Of a DNA stretch of 64,000 nucleotides, positions 1 through 10,887 are shown piece by piece. The stretch's first letter is position 1. Every line of letters starts with the position of its first letter. The notes beneath the pieces were generated by a model that was not told where the DNA came from, did not search any database, and saw only the letters and a list, made by a program, of their open reading frames with translations. The translations under genes were made by a program, and so were the position numbers. Origin of the DNA: Betaproteobacteria bacterium HGW-Betaproteobacteria-7 (GTDB lineage: Bacteria > Pseudomonadota > Gammaproteobacteria > Burkholderiales > Rhodocyclaceae); the NCBI GenBank assembly GCA_002840765.1, contig PHCE01000011.1:62001-126000 (forward strand). The letters are read 5' to 3'.

Positions 1-8
1 AACCCTGC

Positions 9-866
9 ATGCTTCTTATCGTCGCTTACGTCATCATTCTGGCCTCGTCGCTGGGAACCTACGCTTTCCATGGCAGCCTCCTGGCCCTCTGGGTGCCGCT
101 TGAGTACGTGGCAATCGTCGGTCTGACCATTGGTTATTTCGTCGGCGCCAACAACATCGGGGTGATCAAGGCGACGGTCGGTGCTATTCCGGGGATACTC
201 AAGGGCTCGAAATATAACAAGGCCTACTATGTCGATGCCTTGGCAATGTTGTTTGAAATCCTGGCCAAGGTGCGCAAAGAGGGACTGATGTCGATCGAGA
301 GCGATGTCGAGAATCCCGAGGCAAGCGCGATTTTCAGCAAGTACCCGAACATCGTCCAAGATCATCATGTGATCGAATTCACCACCGATTACCTGCGCAT
401 GATGGTCGGCGGCAATCTGAACACCGTCGAGATCGAAAGCCTGATGGATGTCGAACTGGAGACGCATCATCACGAAGCGGCCGAGCCTGGGCACGTGATG
501 TCCAATGTCGCAGGTGCGGTGCCGGCCTTCGGTATCGTTGTGGCGGTGATGGGGGTGGTTAACGTCATGGGGTCGGTGGGCAGTCCGCCCGCCGTTCTCG
601 GCAAGATGATCGGCGGGGCACTGGTCGGTACCTTTCTCGGCATTTTGATTGCTTACGGCTTCGTCGAACCGGTTGCCAAGCAGCTGGAGCAAAAGGCACA
701 CAGCGACTCCAAGATTTACCAGATGATCAAAATGGTGTTGCTCGCCTCGATGTCCGGCTACGCGCCCCAGGTGGCTATCGAATTCGGTCGCAAGACCCTG
801 CCTTCGCACGATCGTCCGGGATTCATCGAGCTTGAGGAAGAGCTCAAGGCACGCAAGGGCAAGTGA
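9..866 (+). CDS. motA: Flagellar motor stator protein MotA
   Basis: MotA forms, with MotB, the proton-conducting stator of the flagellar motor in the inner membrane; its cytoplasmic loop pushes on FliG. The 285-residue product has the family layout: two N-terminal hydrophobic segments (about residues 2-25 and 30-50), a charged cytoplasmic stretch (about 65-165), then two more membrane segments (about 170-195 and 200-225) and a short cytoplasmic tail. Length is normal for the long MotA class. It lies 28 bases before motB, the usual pairing. Only eight bases precede the ATG, so the ribosome binding site and promoter are outside the window. This is one of two stator sets here; the other is motC-motD at 24751-26285. 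Confidence 0.93.
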   Translation: MLLIVAYVIILASSLGTYAFHGSLLALWVPLEYVAIVGLTIGYFVGANNIGVIKATVGAIPGILKGSKYNKAYYVDALAMLFEILAKVRKEGLMSIESDVENPEASAIFSKYPNIVQDHHVIEFTTDYLRMMVGGNLNTVEIESLMDVELETHHHEAAEPGHVMSNVAGAVPAFGIVVAVMGVVNVMGSVGSPPAVLGKMIGGALVGTFLGILIAYGFVEPVAKQLEQKAHSDSKIYQMIKMVLLASMSGYAPQVAIEFGRKTLPSHDRPGFIELEEELKARKGK

Positions 867-894
867 TCTTGTCGCCCCTCGATAAGGTAAGCGG

Positions 895-1842
895 ATGAGC
901 GACGACTCCACCCGTCCCATAGTCATCAAGCGCAAGAAGGTTATTGCCGGTGGCGCGCACGGTGGTGCCTGGAAAATTGCCTATGCCGACTTCGTGACGG
1001 CGATGATGGCTTTCTTCCTGCTGATGTGGCTGCTCGGCTCGACGGCCAAGGGCGACTTGCAGGGCATTGCCGAGTATTTCCAGAATCCGGCGAAGGTGGC
1101 GATGTCGGGCGGCGACGGAGCAGGTGATGCGACGAGCATCCTGAAAGGCGGCGGCAAGGATCTCACCCGGCAGTCCGGTCAGGTCAAACGGGGTGATGTC
1201 GAGGCGAAGAAAAGCACGTCGTTCTCCAAGGAAGCGCAACTCGAATTTCGCCGCAAGGAACTCGAACGCCTGGAGACACTCAAGGCCGACATCGAGAAAA
1301 TGATCGAGCAAAGCCCGCAGCTGGCACAGTTCAAGAAACAGATGCTGCTCGACATTACTTCCGAAGGGCTGCGCATCCAGATCGTCGACGAGCAGAACCG
1401 GCCGATGTTCGATTCCGGTGGGGCCGAGCTCAAGCCTTACACGCGAGATATCCTGCGCCAGATTGGCAAGGCGCTGAACGGTGTCAGCAACCGGATCAGT
1501 CTGGCCGGCCACACCGATGCCGCGCAGTTCGTTGGTGGAACTGTGGGCTTCTCCAACTGGGAGCTTTCGGCCAACCGGGCGAACGCCTCGCGTCGCGAAC
1601 TGGTCTCTGGCGGCATGGACAATACCAAGGTGCTGCGCGTCGTCGGTCTGGCCTCGACCGTACTCTTCGACAAGAATGATCCGTTGAACTCGGTCAATCG
1701 CCGCATCAGCATCGTGGTGCTCAACCAGAAGACGGAATTGGCGATCCTCCAGGAGGAGGGGCCTGAGTCCGATATTTCGACCGACGATGACGTGGGCGAA
1801 GGTCTGGACCTTCCGGGGCTGGGCAAGGGAACTCCCGGTTAA
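895..1842 (+). CDS. motB: Flagellar motor stator protein MotB
   Basis: MotB anchors the stator to peptidoglycan and carries the proton-binding aspartate. The 315-residue protein has a short basic N-terminus, one membrane helix (about residues 25-50) containing the YADFVTAMMAFF signature whose Asp is the conserved protonation site, a linker with charged coiled-coil character, and a C-terminal OmpA-like peptidoglycan-binding domain (about 185-285) with the GHTDA and NRRISI motifs. The acidic tail after about residue 285 is an extension seen in several relatives. It follows motA in the same direction and probably shares its transcript. Confidence 0.94.
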   Translation: MSDDSTRPIVIKRKKVIAGGAHGGAWKIAYADFVTAMMAFFLLMWLLGSTAKGDLQGIAEYFQNPAKVAMSGGDGAGDATSILKGGGKDLTRQSGQVKRGDVEAKKSTSFSKEAQLEFRRKELERLETLKADIEKMIEQSPQLAQFKKQMLLDITSEGLRIQIVDEQNRPMFDSGGAELKPYTRDILRQIGKALNGVSNRISLAGHTDAAQFVGGTVGFSNWELSANRANASRRELVSGGMDNTKVLRVVGLASTVLFDKNDPLNSVNRRISIVVLNQKTELAILQEEGPESDISTDDDVGEGLDLPGLGKGTPG

Positions 1843-1900
1843 GTAGGCCCCCTGGTCGCAATAGGTCGAAGCGAATCAATAATTGAAGAAAGAGGAAGAT

Positions 1901-2266
1901 ATGGCGAAAACCGTGCTCGCAGTCGATGATTCGGCATCCATCCGGCAGATGGTCAGCTTCACCTTGAAAAGTGCTGGCTATGAGGTCGTCGAGGCAGTCG
2001 ACGGGATGGATGGTCTGGACAAGGCCAAGGCACGTGGCGTCAATCTGGTTCTGACCGACCAGAACATGCCGCGCATGGATGGACTGACCCTGATCAAGAC
2101 CTTGCGTGGCATGCCGCAGTACGCTTCGACGCCGATCCTCATGCTGACCACCGAGTCCTCCGATACCATGAAGTCGCAGGGCCGGGCGGCCGGGGCAACC
2201 GGCTGGCTAGTCAAACCCTTTGATCCCCAGAAGCTGATTGAAGTCGTCCGCAAGGTAATTGGCTGA
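1901..2266 (+). CDS. CheY-like single-domain response regulator
   Basis: A 121-residue receiver domain with no output domain. The acidic pair D9-D10, the phospho-acceptor D53 (in LTDQNMP), a Thr in the MLTTES segment and the lysine in LVKPF are all present, so it should be phosphorylated by a CheA kinase. I start at the ATG at 1901, preceded by AGAGGAA at 1891-1897, rather than the in-frame TTG at 1883. It sits just upstream of the first cheA, so that kinase is its most likely donor. The classic motor-binding CheY of the cluster is more likely the gene at 15098; this one may be a phosphate sink or a second output. Function beyond receiver chemistry is inferred from position. Confidence 0.9.
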   Translation: MAKTVLAVDDSASIRQMVSFTLKSAGYEVVEAVDGMDGLDKAKARGVNLVLTDQNMPRMDGLTLIKTLRGMPQYASTPILMLTTESSDTMKSQGRAAGATGWLVKPFDPQKLIEVVRKVIG

Positions 2267-2354
2267 GTGTCGTCGGGCGGGCGCGTGAACACGCCGCTGC
2301 TGTCGGGTCGCGTTGCGCCTGTCAGGCGTTTGTCTGCCTGGTTTGGGGGGTAGC

Positions 2355-4664
2355 ATGGCGATCGACATGACGCAGTTCTACCAGGTGTTCTTCGAGGAAT
2401 CGGCGGAGCACCTGGCGGCAATGGAGTCTTTGCTGCTCGGCCTTGATCTTGGCAATCCGGATGCGGAACAGCTCAACGCGATTTTTCGCGCCGCCCATTC
2501 GATCAAGGGCAGCGCGGGGACTTTTGGTTTCACTGACCTGGCCGAAACCACCCATATCCTGGAAAATCTGCTCGACCGTATTCGTAAGCAGGAACTCGCT
2601 TTGCGTCCCGAGATGGTCGATGCCTTTCTCGAATCCGGGGATTTGCTGCGTAGCATGCTGGAAGCCCACCAGGGGCGGGGTAGTGTCGATACACAGGCGG
2701 TGCAGGCCAGTTGCACGCGCCTGCGCAGCTTGTCGGAAGGCGGGGCGGTGGCCCCCGCCAAGCAGTCGCCGGCGCCTGCGATCGCTGCTCCGGCGCCGGC
2801 AAAGGCGCCGGCAACGGCTGTGCAGACTCGCCGGGCCTACGGTATCGAGTTCGTACCGACCGCGGTGTCGGCGCATGCCGGTGGGGTAAACGGGTTGCTC
2901 GATGAATTGCGCGCCCTGGGTGACCTGGAGGTGCTCAGTCAGCCGGACGCCGAGGATCGCGGCGTCGGCTTCTGGCAATTGCGCCTGGTGACTGGCGCCA
3001 AGCCTGACACGTTCTCGGAGTCGATTGATTTCATTGCCGATAATGGCGCCTGGCGGGTGGTTGAGGAGAGCCTGGTCGAGATTGAAGACGAGGCTGCATT
3101 CGGCTTTTTCGGTGATGCGCCGGGGGCTCCAGCCAAGGAGGAAGGCTACGGTTTCTTCGTGCCGCTGCCCTCGCCACCGCTGACTGATGAGAGTGAAACG
3201 AACGACGAGGGGTACGGCTTTTTCGACCCCTTGCCGCTTGCCAATGCCGAGGCTCCTGCAGCAGTTGATGATGCCTATGGCTTTTTTGAGCCACTGACGG
3301 CGCCGGCAGCGCTAGACGCGCCGGCGGCACCGACCGATGGCGACGGTTATGGATTTTTTGCACCGCCTGGCTCAGTAACGGCCGCCGTTGCTGAGCCAGA
3401 ACCTGTTGTCGTGCCGCTTAAGCCGGCGCCGCCAACAGCGCCGCCGCGCTCTGGCGGCCGGCCGGCGGCGGCTGTTGCCGCCAGCGACTCGTCGATCCGC
3501 GTCAGCGTCGAAAAAGTGGACCAGTTGATCAACCTGGTCGGCGAACTGGTGATCACCCAGGCCATGCTGTTGCAAACTGCCACACAGATGGCGGAGGCGG
3601 CACCGGAGCAGTTGGTCAACGGCCTCACCCAGCTCGAACGCAACACCCGCGATCTGCAGGAATCGGTGATGTCCATCCGCATGCTGCCAATTTCCTTCGT
3701 CTTCTCCCGTTTCCCGCGGGTCGTTCGCGATCTCTCGGGCAAACTGGGCAAGCAGGTCGAATTGAAGACCTCGGGCGAGACGACCGAACTCGACAAGGGG
3801 CTGATCGAGCGCATCGCCGATCCGCTGACGCACCTGATCCGCAACAGCCTGGATCACGGCATCGAGTTGCCGGAGACGCGTCTGGCAGCCGGCAAGAGTC
3901 CGGTCGGCACGATCACACTGAAGGCTTATCACCAGGGCGGCAATATCGTCATCGAGGTTGGTGACGACGGCGCCGGCCTGCCGCGCAACAAGATTCTGGC
4001 CAAGGCGCGCGAGCGCGGTCTGCCTGTTTCAGAGCAGATGACTGATCAGGAAGTGTTCAGTCTGATTTTCGAAGCCGGTTTTTCCACCGCCGATCAGGTC
4101 ACCGATGTTTCCGGCAGAGGCGTCGGCATGGATGTCGTCCGCCGCAACATCCAGGCGATGGGCGGCCGGGTGGAGATTGAATCGATGCTCGGGGTCGGTA
4201 CGCGGATGACGGTTCGCCTGCCGCTGACCTTGGCCATTCTCGATGGCATGTCGGTGGCCGTGGGCAACCAGACCTATATCCTGCCCCTGTCCTACGTCAT
4301 CGAATCCCTGCAGCCGGCGGCTGGTGATATCCGCACGCTGGCCAACCAGGTGCGGTTGATCCAGGTGCGCGGCGATTTCCTGCCGGTCGTCATACTCCAC
4401 GAACTGTTCGGCCTGGATTCGGCCTGGAGCGATTTTACCCAGGGCATCATGGTCGTCATCGAAGCCGACGGCGCCAAGGCGGCCCTGTTCGTCGATGCCC
4501 TGGTCGGCCAGCACCAGGTCGTGATCAAGAGCCTGGAAGCCAACTACCGCCGGGTTCCCGGCATCTCCGGCGCGACCATCATGGGTGATGGCCATGTAGC
4601 GCTGATTCTTGATGTCCCGGCAATTGCCGGCATGGCCAGAACAATGGTGCAGAGGGCAGGATGA
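2355..4664 (+). CDS. cheA: Chemotaxis histidine kinase CheA (first copy)
   Basis: CheA autophosphorylates in receptor arrays and passes phosphate to CheY and CheB. The 769-residue product has an N-terminal Hpt domain with phospho-acceptor H48 ([10 protein letters not shown]), a regulatory or P2-like domain (about 155-245), a long Pro/Ala-rich linker, then dimerisation, HATPase (N box [11 protein letters not shown] boxes DDGAGL and GRGVGMDVV) and C-terminal CheW-like domains. The linker holds five copies of a YGFF-type motif, at residues 249, 264, 286, 307 and 331. I chose the ATG at 2355, preceded by a G-rich ribosome binding site at 2345-2350, over an upstream in-frame ATG at 2313. cheW follows after 22 bases. 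A second cheA lies at 16358-18271. Confidence 0.94.
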   Translation: MAIDMTQFYQVFFEESAEHLAAMESLLLGLDLGNPDAEQLNAIFRAAHSIKGSAGTFGFTDLAETTHILENLLDRIRKQELALRPEMVDAFLESGDLLRSMLEAHQGRGSVDTQAVQASCTRLRSLSEGGAVAPAKQSPAPAIAAPAPAKAPATAVQTRRAYGIEFVPTAVSAHAGGVNGLLDELRALGDLEVLSQPDAEDRGVGFWQLRLVTGAKPDTFSESIDFIADNGAWRVVEESLVEIEDEAAFGFFGDAPGAPAKEEGYGFFVPLPSPPLTDESETNDEGYGFFDPLPLANAEAPAAVDDAYGFFEPLTAPAALDAPAAPTDGDGYGFFAPPGSVTAAVAEPEPVVVPLKPAPPTAPPRSGGRPAAAVAASDSSIRVSVEKVDQLINLVGELVITQAMLLQTATQMAEAAPEQLVNGLTQLERNTRDLQESVMSIRMLPISFVFSRFPRVVRDLSGKLGKQVELKTSGETTELDKGLIERIADPLTHLIRNSLDHGIELPETRLAAGKSPVGTITLKAYHQGGNIVIEVGDDGAGLPRNKILAKARERGLPVSEQMTDQEVFSLIFEAGFSTADQVTDVSGRGVGMDVVRRNIQAMGGRVEIESMLGVGTRMTVRLPLTLAILDGMSVAVGNQTYILPLSYVIESLQPAAGDIRTLANQVRLIQVRGDFLPVVILHELFGLDSAWSDFTQGIMVVIEADGAKAALFVDALVGQHQVVIKSLEANYRRVPGISGATIMGDGHVALILDVPAIAGMARTMVQRAG

Positions 4665-4686
4665 GCGCGCAGACGAGGAGCAAGAC

Positions 4687-5193
4687 ATGGATGTGACGAG
4701 GCAGGGAGCCGGAGCGATGCCGGAGGATGATCTGGTGGCCAGCGAATATCTTACCTTCACGCTGGGTAGCGAGGAGTACGCCATCGATATCCTGAAAGTC
4801 CAGGAGATTCGTGGCTACGAACAGCCGACGTTGATCGCCAATGCGCCCCCCTTCATCAAGGGGGTCATCAACCTGCGCGGCATCATCGTGCCGGTGGTCG
4901 ATCTGCGCATCAAGTTCAAACTGGGCAAGATCGAATACACCCCGTTCACCGTGGTCATCATTCTCAATATCGTCGGCCGCGTCATCGGCGTCGTCGTGGA
5001 CAGCGTTTCCGACGTGATCTCGCTGACCCGTGGGCAGGTCCGCCCGGCGCCGGATTTTTCCGGATCCTTCGATACCAAGTACATCCTTGGCCTGGCGACT
5101 CAGGAAGCGCGGATGATGATCGTCACCGACATCGAGCGGCTGATGACCAGCGCCGATATGGAACTCATTGACGACGCGGCGACGTCGAACTAG
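4687..5193 (+). CDS. cheW: Chemotaxis coupling protein CheW
   Basis: CheW links CheA to chemoreceptors in the signalling array. The 168-residue protein is a single CheW domain: the [15 protein letters not shown] start, the RGYEQPT segment and the [14 protein letters not shown] core are all recognisable. The ATG at 4687 is chosen because GAGGAG lies six bases upstream (4675-4680); in-frame ATGs further up would overlap the end of cheA. It is followed after 16 bases by the first chemoreceptor gene, so kinase, adaptor and receptor are probably one transcript. The two CheV proteins at 13148-15073 also carry CheW domains and could substitute or compete. Confidence 0.94.
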   Translation: MDVTRQGAGAMPEDDLVASEYLTFTLGSEEYAIDILKVQEIRGYEQPTLIANAPPFIKGVINLRGIIVPVVDLRIKFKLGKIEYTPFTVVIILNIVGRVIGVVVDSVSDVISLTRGQVRPAPDFSGSFDTKYILGLATQEARMMIVTDIERLMTSADMELIDDAATSN

Positions 5194-5209
5194 CGAACAG
5201 GGAAGTCCG

Positions 5210-7597
5210 ATGCTCAACAAACTGCGAATCCGTACCCGCCTGACCTGGCAAGCCCTGGGGATGGCTTTCTGGTTTAGCGTCCTCGTCATCGTTGCCGCGA
5301 TCTATATGCGTGACGTGGCGCGCACCAGTGAGGCCATCTACGTCGCCAAGCTCGAGCCAGGCTCGCTTGTCCTGCGCATCCAGACGCTGATGGCGGAGAA
5401 TAATCTGCAGGTGGCCGGTGGCCTGCTGCACGACCCTTCCGGCAGCCAGGCGGCCAAGCACGATCACCCGGTGACCTTGCACATTGACAGCCTCGACAAG
5501 AACCGCCAGGCCATTGACGCCCTGTGGCAGGAATATTCCGCCCGAGCCTTGAACGAGAGGGAGAGCGAACTGGCGGAAGCCTACCGGCATGCTCGTGCGA
5601 TCTACGTGCAGGAAGGCATCGTGCCGGCGGGTGAAGCATTGGCGGCCGGTGATTACGAGCGGGCTGCCGACATCTACGCCGGTGTTGTCCGGCCGGCCTA
5701 CGCCAAGGCCAGCCAGGCGGCCGATGCGCTGCGTCAGTACTATGCCGAAAGCGGCCGCGAGCTATTTGACGGCGCCCGGCAGACCACCGAGACGACGACC
5801 GAAATGCTGATCGGCCTGGCTGTACTGGTCACCCTGCTGATCGCAGCCTTCTCCTATGTCTTTGGCCGCAGCATCACCCGGCCGCTGGCCAAATCCGTGC
5901 ATATTGCCGACGAGATAGCGGCCGGCCGTCTGGACAACGTCATCAGCATCGAGGGTAGTGATGAGGTCAGCGAACTGCAGCAGGCGCTCGACAAGATGCA
6001 GTCGGGCCTGCGCAGCCGAATCGAAGCCGAGCACCTGGCTGCCGATGCCACCATGCGCATCAAGGTGGCGCTCGACGTCACCTCGAACAATGTCATGGTC
6101 GCCGACCCGGACGGCAAGATCATCTATTGCAATGCTTCGGTGCTGGCCATGATGCGCCTGGCGGAGAATGACATCAGGCAGGTGCTGCCCGACTTCCGGG
6201 CGGCTGCCATCCTCGGCTCGAATTTCGACATGTATCACCGCCAGCCGGCGCACCAGCGCAACCTGCTGGCCAGCCTGCAGGGCACCCATCGCAACGATAT
6301 CAGCATCGGCCAGCGGCATTTCCGACTGACCGCAAACCCGATCATCAACGAACGTGGCGAGCGACTCGGCACGGTGGTCGAATGGAACGACCGGACGGCC
6401 GAGGTCGAGGTCGAGCGCGAGGTGGCCGGCATCATCGAAGCGGCGGTGGCCGGCGATTTCAGCAAGCGTATCGACAATTCGCGGATGTCCGGTTTCCATC
6501 ACGACCTGTCCGCCGGCATCAATCAGTTGCTCGGCGCCAGCTCGGCGGCCCTGGTCGATGTCGGCGCCATGCTCTCGCGGATGGCGCAGGGCGATCTGCG
6601 GCAGAAGATCGACAGTGAGTACCAAGGGGTGCTCGGCACGCTGAAGGATGATGCCAACGGTACCGTCGACAAACTGCAGCAGATCGTCATGGCGATCAAG
6701 GTGGCGACCGATGCGATCAATACCGCAGCCAAGGAAATCGCTGCCGGCAATCAGGATCTCTCGGGGCGCACCGAAGAACAGGCGAGCAGCCTCGAAGAGA
6801 CCGCTTCGAGCATGGAAGAGCTGACCGGTACCGTCAAGCAGAACGCCAACCACGCCCGGCAAGCCAGCGAACTGGCCGGTGCCGCCCAGCAGGTGGCTAT
6901 CCGCGGTGGCGAGGTGGTCGGCCAGGTGGTCGACACGATGAGCGCCATCCATTCGTCGAGTCGCAAGATCGGCGACATCATCGGCGTCATCGATGGCATC
7001 GCCTTCCAGACCAATATCCTGGCGCTCAATGCCGCCGTTGAAGCGGCCCGGGCCGGTGAGCAGGGCCGCGGCTTTGCCGTCGTCGCCAGCGAAGTGCGCA
7101 ACCTGGCGCAGCGCAGCGCCGCTGCCGCCAAGGAAATCAAGGGCCTGATCGCCGATTCCGTGAACAAGGTCGAAGTGGGCAACCGTCTGGTCGATCAGGC
7201 CGGGCGGACCATGGAAGAAGTCGTCGGCAGCATCCGCCGGGTGGCCAAGCTGATGCAGGAAATTTCCCAGGCCAGTCTCGAACAGAGTGCCGGTATCGAG
7301 CAGGTCAGCCTGGCGATCAGCCAGATGGACGAGGTGACCCAGCAGAACGCTGCCCTCGTCGAACAGGCGGCGGCGGCTGCCGAAAGCCTCGAGGAGCAGG
7401 CCGATGCCCTGGCGCGCGAAGTTTCCGTGTTCGCCCTGCCGGCGGGCAGCGGTGCTCGGCAGGAAGCGGCAGCGGCCAGGTCGCGGCCGGTACCGGCGCT
7501 CGATCATCGCCAGCCGGTCCGCCTGGAAAGCCCGAGTGTCGCCAAGAGCGGCCTGCATCTGCCGGCTGCCGGTGATGACGAATGGGCGGAATTTTGA
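5210..7597 (+). CDS. Methyl-accepting chemotaxis protein with PAS-like domain and CheR-docking tail
   Basis: A 795-residue transmembrane chemoreceptor. It has membrane helices at about residues 12-33 and 197-218 around a periplasmic, probably helical-bundle, sensor domain, then a HAMP domain, a cytoplasmic PAS-like domain (about 283-398), a second HAMP-like stretch, and the long signalling hairpin with the conserved [18 protein letters not shown] tip. The extreme C-terminus is EWAEF, matching the xWxxF pentapeptide known in other bacteria to tether CheR and CheB. I start at the ATG at 5210 (GGAAG at 5201-5205); the upstream in-frame ATG overlaps cheW. From the PAS-like domain onward it resembles the next gene closely, so the two are paralogs. 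The ligand is unknown. Confidence 0.93.
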   Translation: MLNKLRIRTRLTWQALGMAFWFSVLVIVAAIYMRDVARTSEAIYVAKLEPGSLVLRIQTLMAENNLQVAGGLLHDPSGSQAAKHDHPVTLHIDSLDKNRQAIDALWQEYSARALNERESELAEAYRHARAIYVQEGIVPAGEALAAGDYERAADIYAGVVRPAYAKASQAADALRQYYAESGRELFDGARQTTETTTEMLIGLAVLVTLLIAAFSYVFGRSITRPLAKSVHIADEIAAGRLDNVISIEGSDEVSELQQALDKMQSGLRSRIEAEHLAADATMRIKVALDVTSNNVMVADPDGKIIYCNASVLAMMRLAENDIRQVLPDFRAAAILGSNFDMYHRQPAHQRNLLASLQGTHRNDISIGQRHFRLTANPIINERGERLGTVVEWNDRTAEVEVEREVAGIIEAAVAGDFSKRIDNSRMSGFHHDLSAGINQLLGASSAALVDVGAMLSRMAQGDLRQKIDSEYQGVLGTLKDDANGTVDKLQQIVMAIKVATDAINTAAKEIAAGNQDLSGRTEEQASSLEETASSMEELTGTVKQNANHARQASELAGAAQQVAIRGGEVVGQVVDTMSAIHSSSRKIGDIIGVIDGIAFQTNILALNAAVEAARAGEQGRGFAVVASEVRNLAQRSAAAAKEIKGLIADSVNKVEVGNRLVDQAGRTMEEVVGSIRRVAKLMQEISQASLEQSAGIEQVSLAISQMDEVTQQNAALVEQAAAAAESLEEQADALAREVSVFALPAGSGARQEAAAARSRPVPALDHRQPVRLESPSVAKSGLHLPAAGDDEWAEF

Positions 7598-7634
7598 AGT
7601 TATCGATGCCCGTCGGGCACGATGAGGAGGCGTA

Positions 7635-9989
7635 ATGAAGAACAACCAGCCGGTGACCGACAAGGAAGTCCTCCTGAAGCCCGCGACACTGATCGTTTCA
7701 AAAACCGATCTGAAGGGGTGCATTACCTACGTCAATCGTGATTTTCAGGAAATCAGCGGTTTCAGCGAGGCTGAGTTGATCGGCCAGTCGCACAACATCG
7801 TCCGTCATCCGGACATGCCAGTGGAAGCCTTTGTCGATCTCTGGCAGACCCTCGGTCAGCATCGGCCGTGGACCGGTTTCGTCAAGAATCGCTGCAAGAA
7901 CGGTGATTACTACTGGGTTCGGGCGAACGTGACGCCGATCTGGGAGGACGGGCAGGTGACTGGCTACATGTCGGTACGCCGGCTGGTGGAGCCGGAAATC
8001 ACTCGCCAGCTTGCGGATGTCTATCGGCAGTTCCGCGAGCAGCGCCAGGGTAGCCTGCGCATTCTGCGCGGCAGTGTCGTCCGCGGCGGCGAGGGAATGG
8101 CCGGTTCGCTGCGCGACATGTCGGCGGCGACGGCGGTCAATCTGATCGCCCTGTTGGTCGTTTCCGTACTCCTGCTGCTGGGTTTTGCCGGCGCCCGGCT
8201 GGGCGCCGCCGCGCCGGTGCTCGCCGTGCTCGTTGCCGTGTTTGCCTTCTTGGCCCTGCAGCGCACGATGGCCGGTGTACTTCGTCCTCTGGGTACGGTT
8301 ACCGATACCTTCCGCCTGATCGCCGCCGGCGAATACGACAATCGCTTCGATTTCAATCGTGATGACGAAGTCGGCAAGGTCCTCCAGGCGATGCAGTCCA
8401 TGCAGATCAAGCTGGGCTGCGATGTCGCCGAGGCGCGCCGTGTTTCCGAGGAGAACCTGCGCATCCGCATCGGTCTCGACAACGCGGCGACCAATGTGAT
8501 GATTGTCGACGACGGTTTGAACATCATCTATATGAACCGCGCCATCCACGAGATGTTCGCCGTTGCCGAGAACGATATCCGCCAGGATCTCCCGGCATTT
8601 TCGCGCCGCACGCTGATCGGTACCAATATCGACGTTTTCCACAGCCATCCGGCCCAGCAGCGGCAGATGCTGGCGGCGCTGGTTGGCACCCACCGGGCGA
8701 CCATCAAGCTGGGTGGTCGCACCTTCTCGCTGGCCATGACGCCGGTGAGCAACGAGGGGGGGCTGCGCCTGGGTTATGCCGTCGAATGGCTGGACCGTAC
8801 CGCCGAGGTCGCCGTCGAGGACGAAGTGGCGGAGATTGTCGCTGCCGCTGCCCGTGGCGATTTTTCGCGGCGGGTAGACGAGGCCGGCAAGCACGGCTTC
8901 TTCCTGCGCTTGGCCGGCGACCTCAATCGCCTGCTGGAAATCAGCCAGCACGGGCTCAACGACATTGCCCACGTACTCGGCGCCATGGCCGAAGGCGACC
9001 TGACCAAGAGCATCGTCGCCGAATACGATGGCACCTTCGGCCAGTTGAAGGACGACGCCAATACCACCGTCGCCCGGCTGCAGGAAATCGTCGAGCAGAT
9101 CAAGCAGGCGACCGATGCCATCAATACCGCCGCTCAGGAGATTGCCGCCGGCAACCAGGATCTCTCCAGCCGCACCGAAGAGCAGGCGAGCAGCCTGGAA
9201 GAAACCGCCTCATCGATGGAGCAACTGACCAGCACCGTTCGCCAGAACGCCGAAAATTCCCGACAGGCCAGCGAACTGGCAGTTAATGCCCAGGCCGTCG
9301 CGATCAAGGGCGGCGAAGTGGTCGGTGAAGTGGTGCACACGATGAATGCCATTCATCAGGCCAGCAGCCGGATTGCCGACATCATCGGGGTCATCGATGG
9401 CATTGCCTTCCAGACCAACATCCTGGCGCTCAATGCCGCCGTTGAGGCAGCGCGGGCCGGCGAGCAGGGCCGTGGCTTTGCCGTGGTGGCGAGCGAGGTG
9501 CGCAACCTGGCCCAGCGCAGCGCCGCGGCGGCCAAGGAAATCAAGGAACTGATTTCGGACTCGGTGAGCAAGGTGGAGGCCGGCAACAAGCAGGTCGACC
9601 AGGCTGGGCGTACCATGCAGGAAGTGGTGGCCAGCATCCGCCGCGTGGCGGCGATCATGACCGAAATCTCCGCCGCCAGTCGCGAGCAGAGTGCCGGCAT
9701 CGATCTGGTGTGCCTGGCCGTCAATCAGATGGATGACGTGACCCAGCAGAACGCCGCCCTCGTCGAGCAGGCAGCGGCCGCTGCCGAGAGCCTGGAAGAG
9801 CAGGCACACAGCTTGGCTCAGGCGGTTTCTGTATTCCACGTTGGCAACGAGCGCCGCGGGGCGGTCGCCGCTCGTCGACAATTACCCCGCCCAGAGGCGA
9901 AATCCGTGCCGGCTGCACAACGTCTTGCCGGGCAAAAAATACCGCCGCCGCTGGCGTTACGCCTCGACGACGAATGGGAGGAGTTCTGA
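7635..9989 (+). CDS. Aer-like PAS chemoreceptor with CheR-docking tail
   Basis: A 784-residue chemoreceptor with an N-terminal cytoplasmic PAS domain (about residues 15-115; [10 protein letters not shown] and NIVRHPDMP motifs) of the kind found in Aer, where it binds FAD and senses redox state. A tightly spaced pair of hydrophobic helices follows (about 164-212) with almost no periplasmic loop, then HAMP, a second PAS-like domain, another HAMP-like stretch and the conserved signalling hairpin. It ends in EWEEF, an xWxxF pentapeptide; E. coli Aer lacks such a tail. GAGGAG precedes the ATG. FAD binding and an energy-taxis role are inferred from the family; the second PAS and the paralogy with the preceding receptor are visible in the sequence. 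Confidence 0.92.
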   Translation: MKNNQPVTDKEVLLKPATLIVSKTDLKGCITYVNRDFQEISGFSEAELIGQSHNIVRHPDMPVEAFVDLWQTLGQHRPWTGFVKNRCKNGDYYWVRANVTPIWEDGQVTGYMSVRRLVEPEITRQLADVYRQFREQRQGSLRILRGSVVRGGEGMAGSLRDMSAATAVNLIALLVVSVLLLLGFAGARLGAAAPVLAVLVAVFAFLALQRTMAGVLRPLGTVTDTFRLIAAGEYDNRFDFNRDDEVGKVLQAMQSMQIKLGCDVAEARRVSEENLRIRIGLDNAATNVMIVDDGLNIIYMNRAIHEMFAVAENDIRQDLPAFSRRTLIGTNIDVFHSHPAQQRQMLAALVGTHRATIKLGGRTFSLAMTPVSNEGGLRLGYAVEWLDRTAEVAVEDEVAEIVAAAARGDFSRRVDEAGKHGFFLRLAGDLNRLLEISQHGLNDIAHVLGAMAEGDLTKSIVAEYDGTFGQLKDDANTTVARLQEIVEQIKQATDAINTAAQEIAAGNQDLSSRTEEQASSLEETASSMEQLTSTVRQNAENSRQASELAVNAQAVAIKGGEVVGEVVHTMNAIHQASSRIADIIGVIDGIAFQTNILALNAAVEAARAGEQGRGFAVVASEVRNLAQRSAAAAKEIKELISDSVSKVEAGNKQVDQAGRTMQEVVASIRRVAAIMTEISAASREQSAGIDLVCLAVNQMDDVTQQNAALVEQAAAAAESLEEQAHSLAQAVSVFHVGNERRGAVAARRQLPRPEAKSVPAAQRLAGQKIPPPLALRLDDEWEEF

Positions 9990-9991
9990 GC

Positions 9992-10879
9992 ATGGTCGAC
10001 ACTTCGCGCCCCAATACCCCGCCAACCGGCATCTCGTCCCTGATCGGACGCGATGCCAGCGGCCGGGAGTTCAATTTCCTGCCGGCTGATTTCGAGCGTG
10101 TACGCAAGTTGATCTACCAGCATGCGGGCATTTCACTGTCGCCAGTCAAGCAGGACATGGTGTATTCGCGTCTGGCCCGCCGCTTGCGGGCAACCGGCAG
10201 CCGCACCTTCGCCGAGTACCTGGATGCCCTGGAAAAAGGCGACAGCAGCGAATGGGAACGCTTCGTCAATTCGTTGACGACCAATCTCACCTCGTTTTTC
10301 CGGGAGCCGCATCACTTCCCGATTTTCGCCGAGCATCTGCAGAAAATCGGTAACCGGCGACCGATCCGCGTCTGGTGTTCGGCCGCCTCCACTGGCGAGG
10401 AGCCGTATTCGATCGCCATGACCGTCGCCGAAACCTTCGGCAGCAACTGTTCACACGTCTCGATCATCGCCTCAGATCTTGATACCAATGTTCTGGAAAC
10501 CGCCCGCAAGGGCGTCTACTCCGCCGATCGGGTGGAAAAGCTGTCGCCCGAGCGGTTGCGCCGGTTTTTCCTGCGCGGGACCGGAACGCAGGACGGGTAT
10601 GTGGCCGTCCGCCCGGAACTGAAAGAGCTGGTGCAGTTCCAGCGCATCAATCTGCTCGATGCCAGCTATGCCGTGAAAGGTCCGCTCGACGTCATTTTCT
10701 GCCGCAACGTCATGATCTATTTCGACAAGCCGACGCAATACAAGATCCTGTCGCGCTTCGCCCCGATGATGCAGGCCGACGGCCTGATGTTCGCCGGCCA
10801 TTCGGAGAGCTTCATGCATGCGGCCGATCTGTTCCGCTCGCTGGGCAAGACCGTTTACGCGCTGGCCAAGGCGCGCTGA
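9992..10879 (+). CDS. cheR: Chemotaxis protein methyltransferase CheR
   Basis: CheR methylates glutamates on chemoreceptors using S-adenosylmethionine, the adaptation step. The 295-residue protein has the N-terminal helical CheR domain followed by the methyltransferase domain with the WCSAASTGEEPYSIAM motif, an acidic SDLDTNVL motif and the VIFCRNVMIYF signature. The ATG at 9992 is two bases after the receptor stop codon, with GGGAGGAG at 9976-9983, so I prefer it to the in-frame ATG at 9974 inside the receptor gene. Direct coupling to two receptors that end in xWxxF suggests it methylates them. cheD and cheB follow. Confidence 0.95.
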   Translation: MVDTSRPNTPPTGISSLIGRDASGREFNFLPADFERVRKLIYQHAGISLSPVKQDMVYSRLARRLRATGSRTFAEYLDALEKGDSSEWERFVNSLTTNLTSFFREPHHFPIFAEHLQKIGNRRPIRVWCSAASTGEEPYSIAMTVAETFGSNCSHVSIIASDLDTNVLETARKGVYSADRVEKLSPERLRRFFLRGTGTQDGYVAVRPELKELVQFQRINLLDASYAVKGPLDVIFCRNVMIYFDKPTQYKILSRFAPMMQADGLMFAGHSESFMHAADLFRSLGKTVYALAKAR

Positions 10880-10887
10880 GAGATCCC

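Noticed and set aside
2313..2354. Upstream start for the first CheA
   Set aside because: The extra residues are not typical of CheA, and a G-rich ribosome binding site lies directly before the ATG at 2355.
5762..7723. 653-codon minus-strand open frame opposite the first chemoreceptor
   Set aside because: Shadow of the receptor gene; composition is that of reverse-translated coding DNA and there is no ribosome binding site or family match.
7000..9540. Recent gene conversion between the two chemoreceptors
   Set aside because: The signalling tips are nearly identical as protein but differ at many third codon positions, which fits strong protein constraint rather than a recent DNA exchange.
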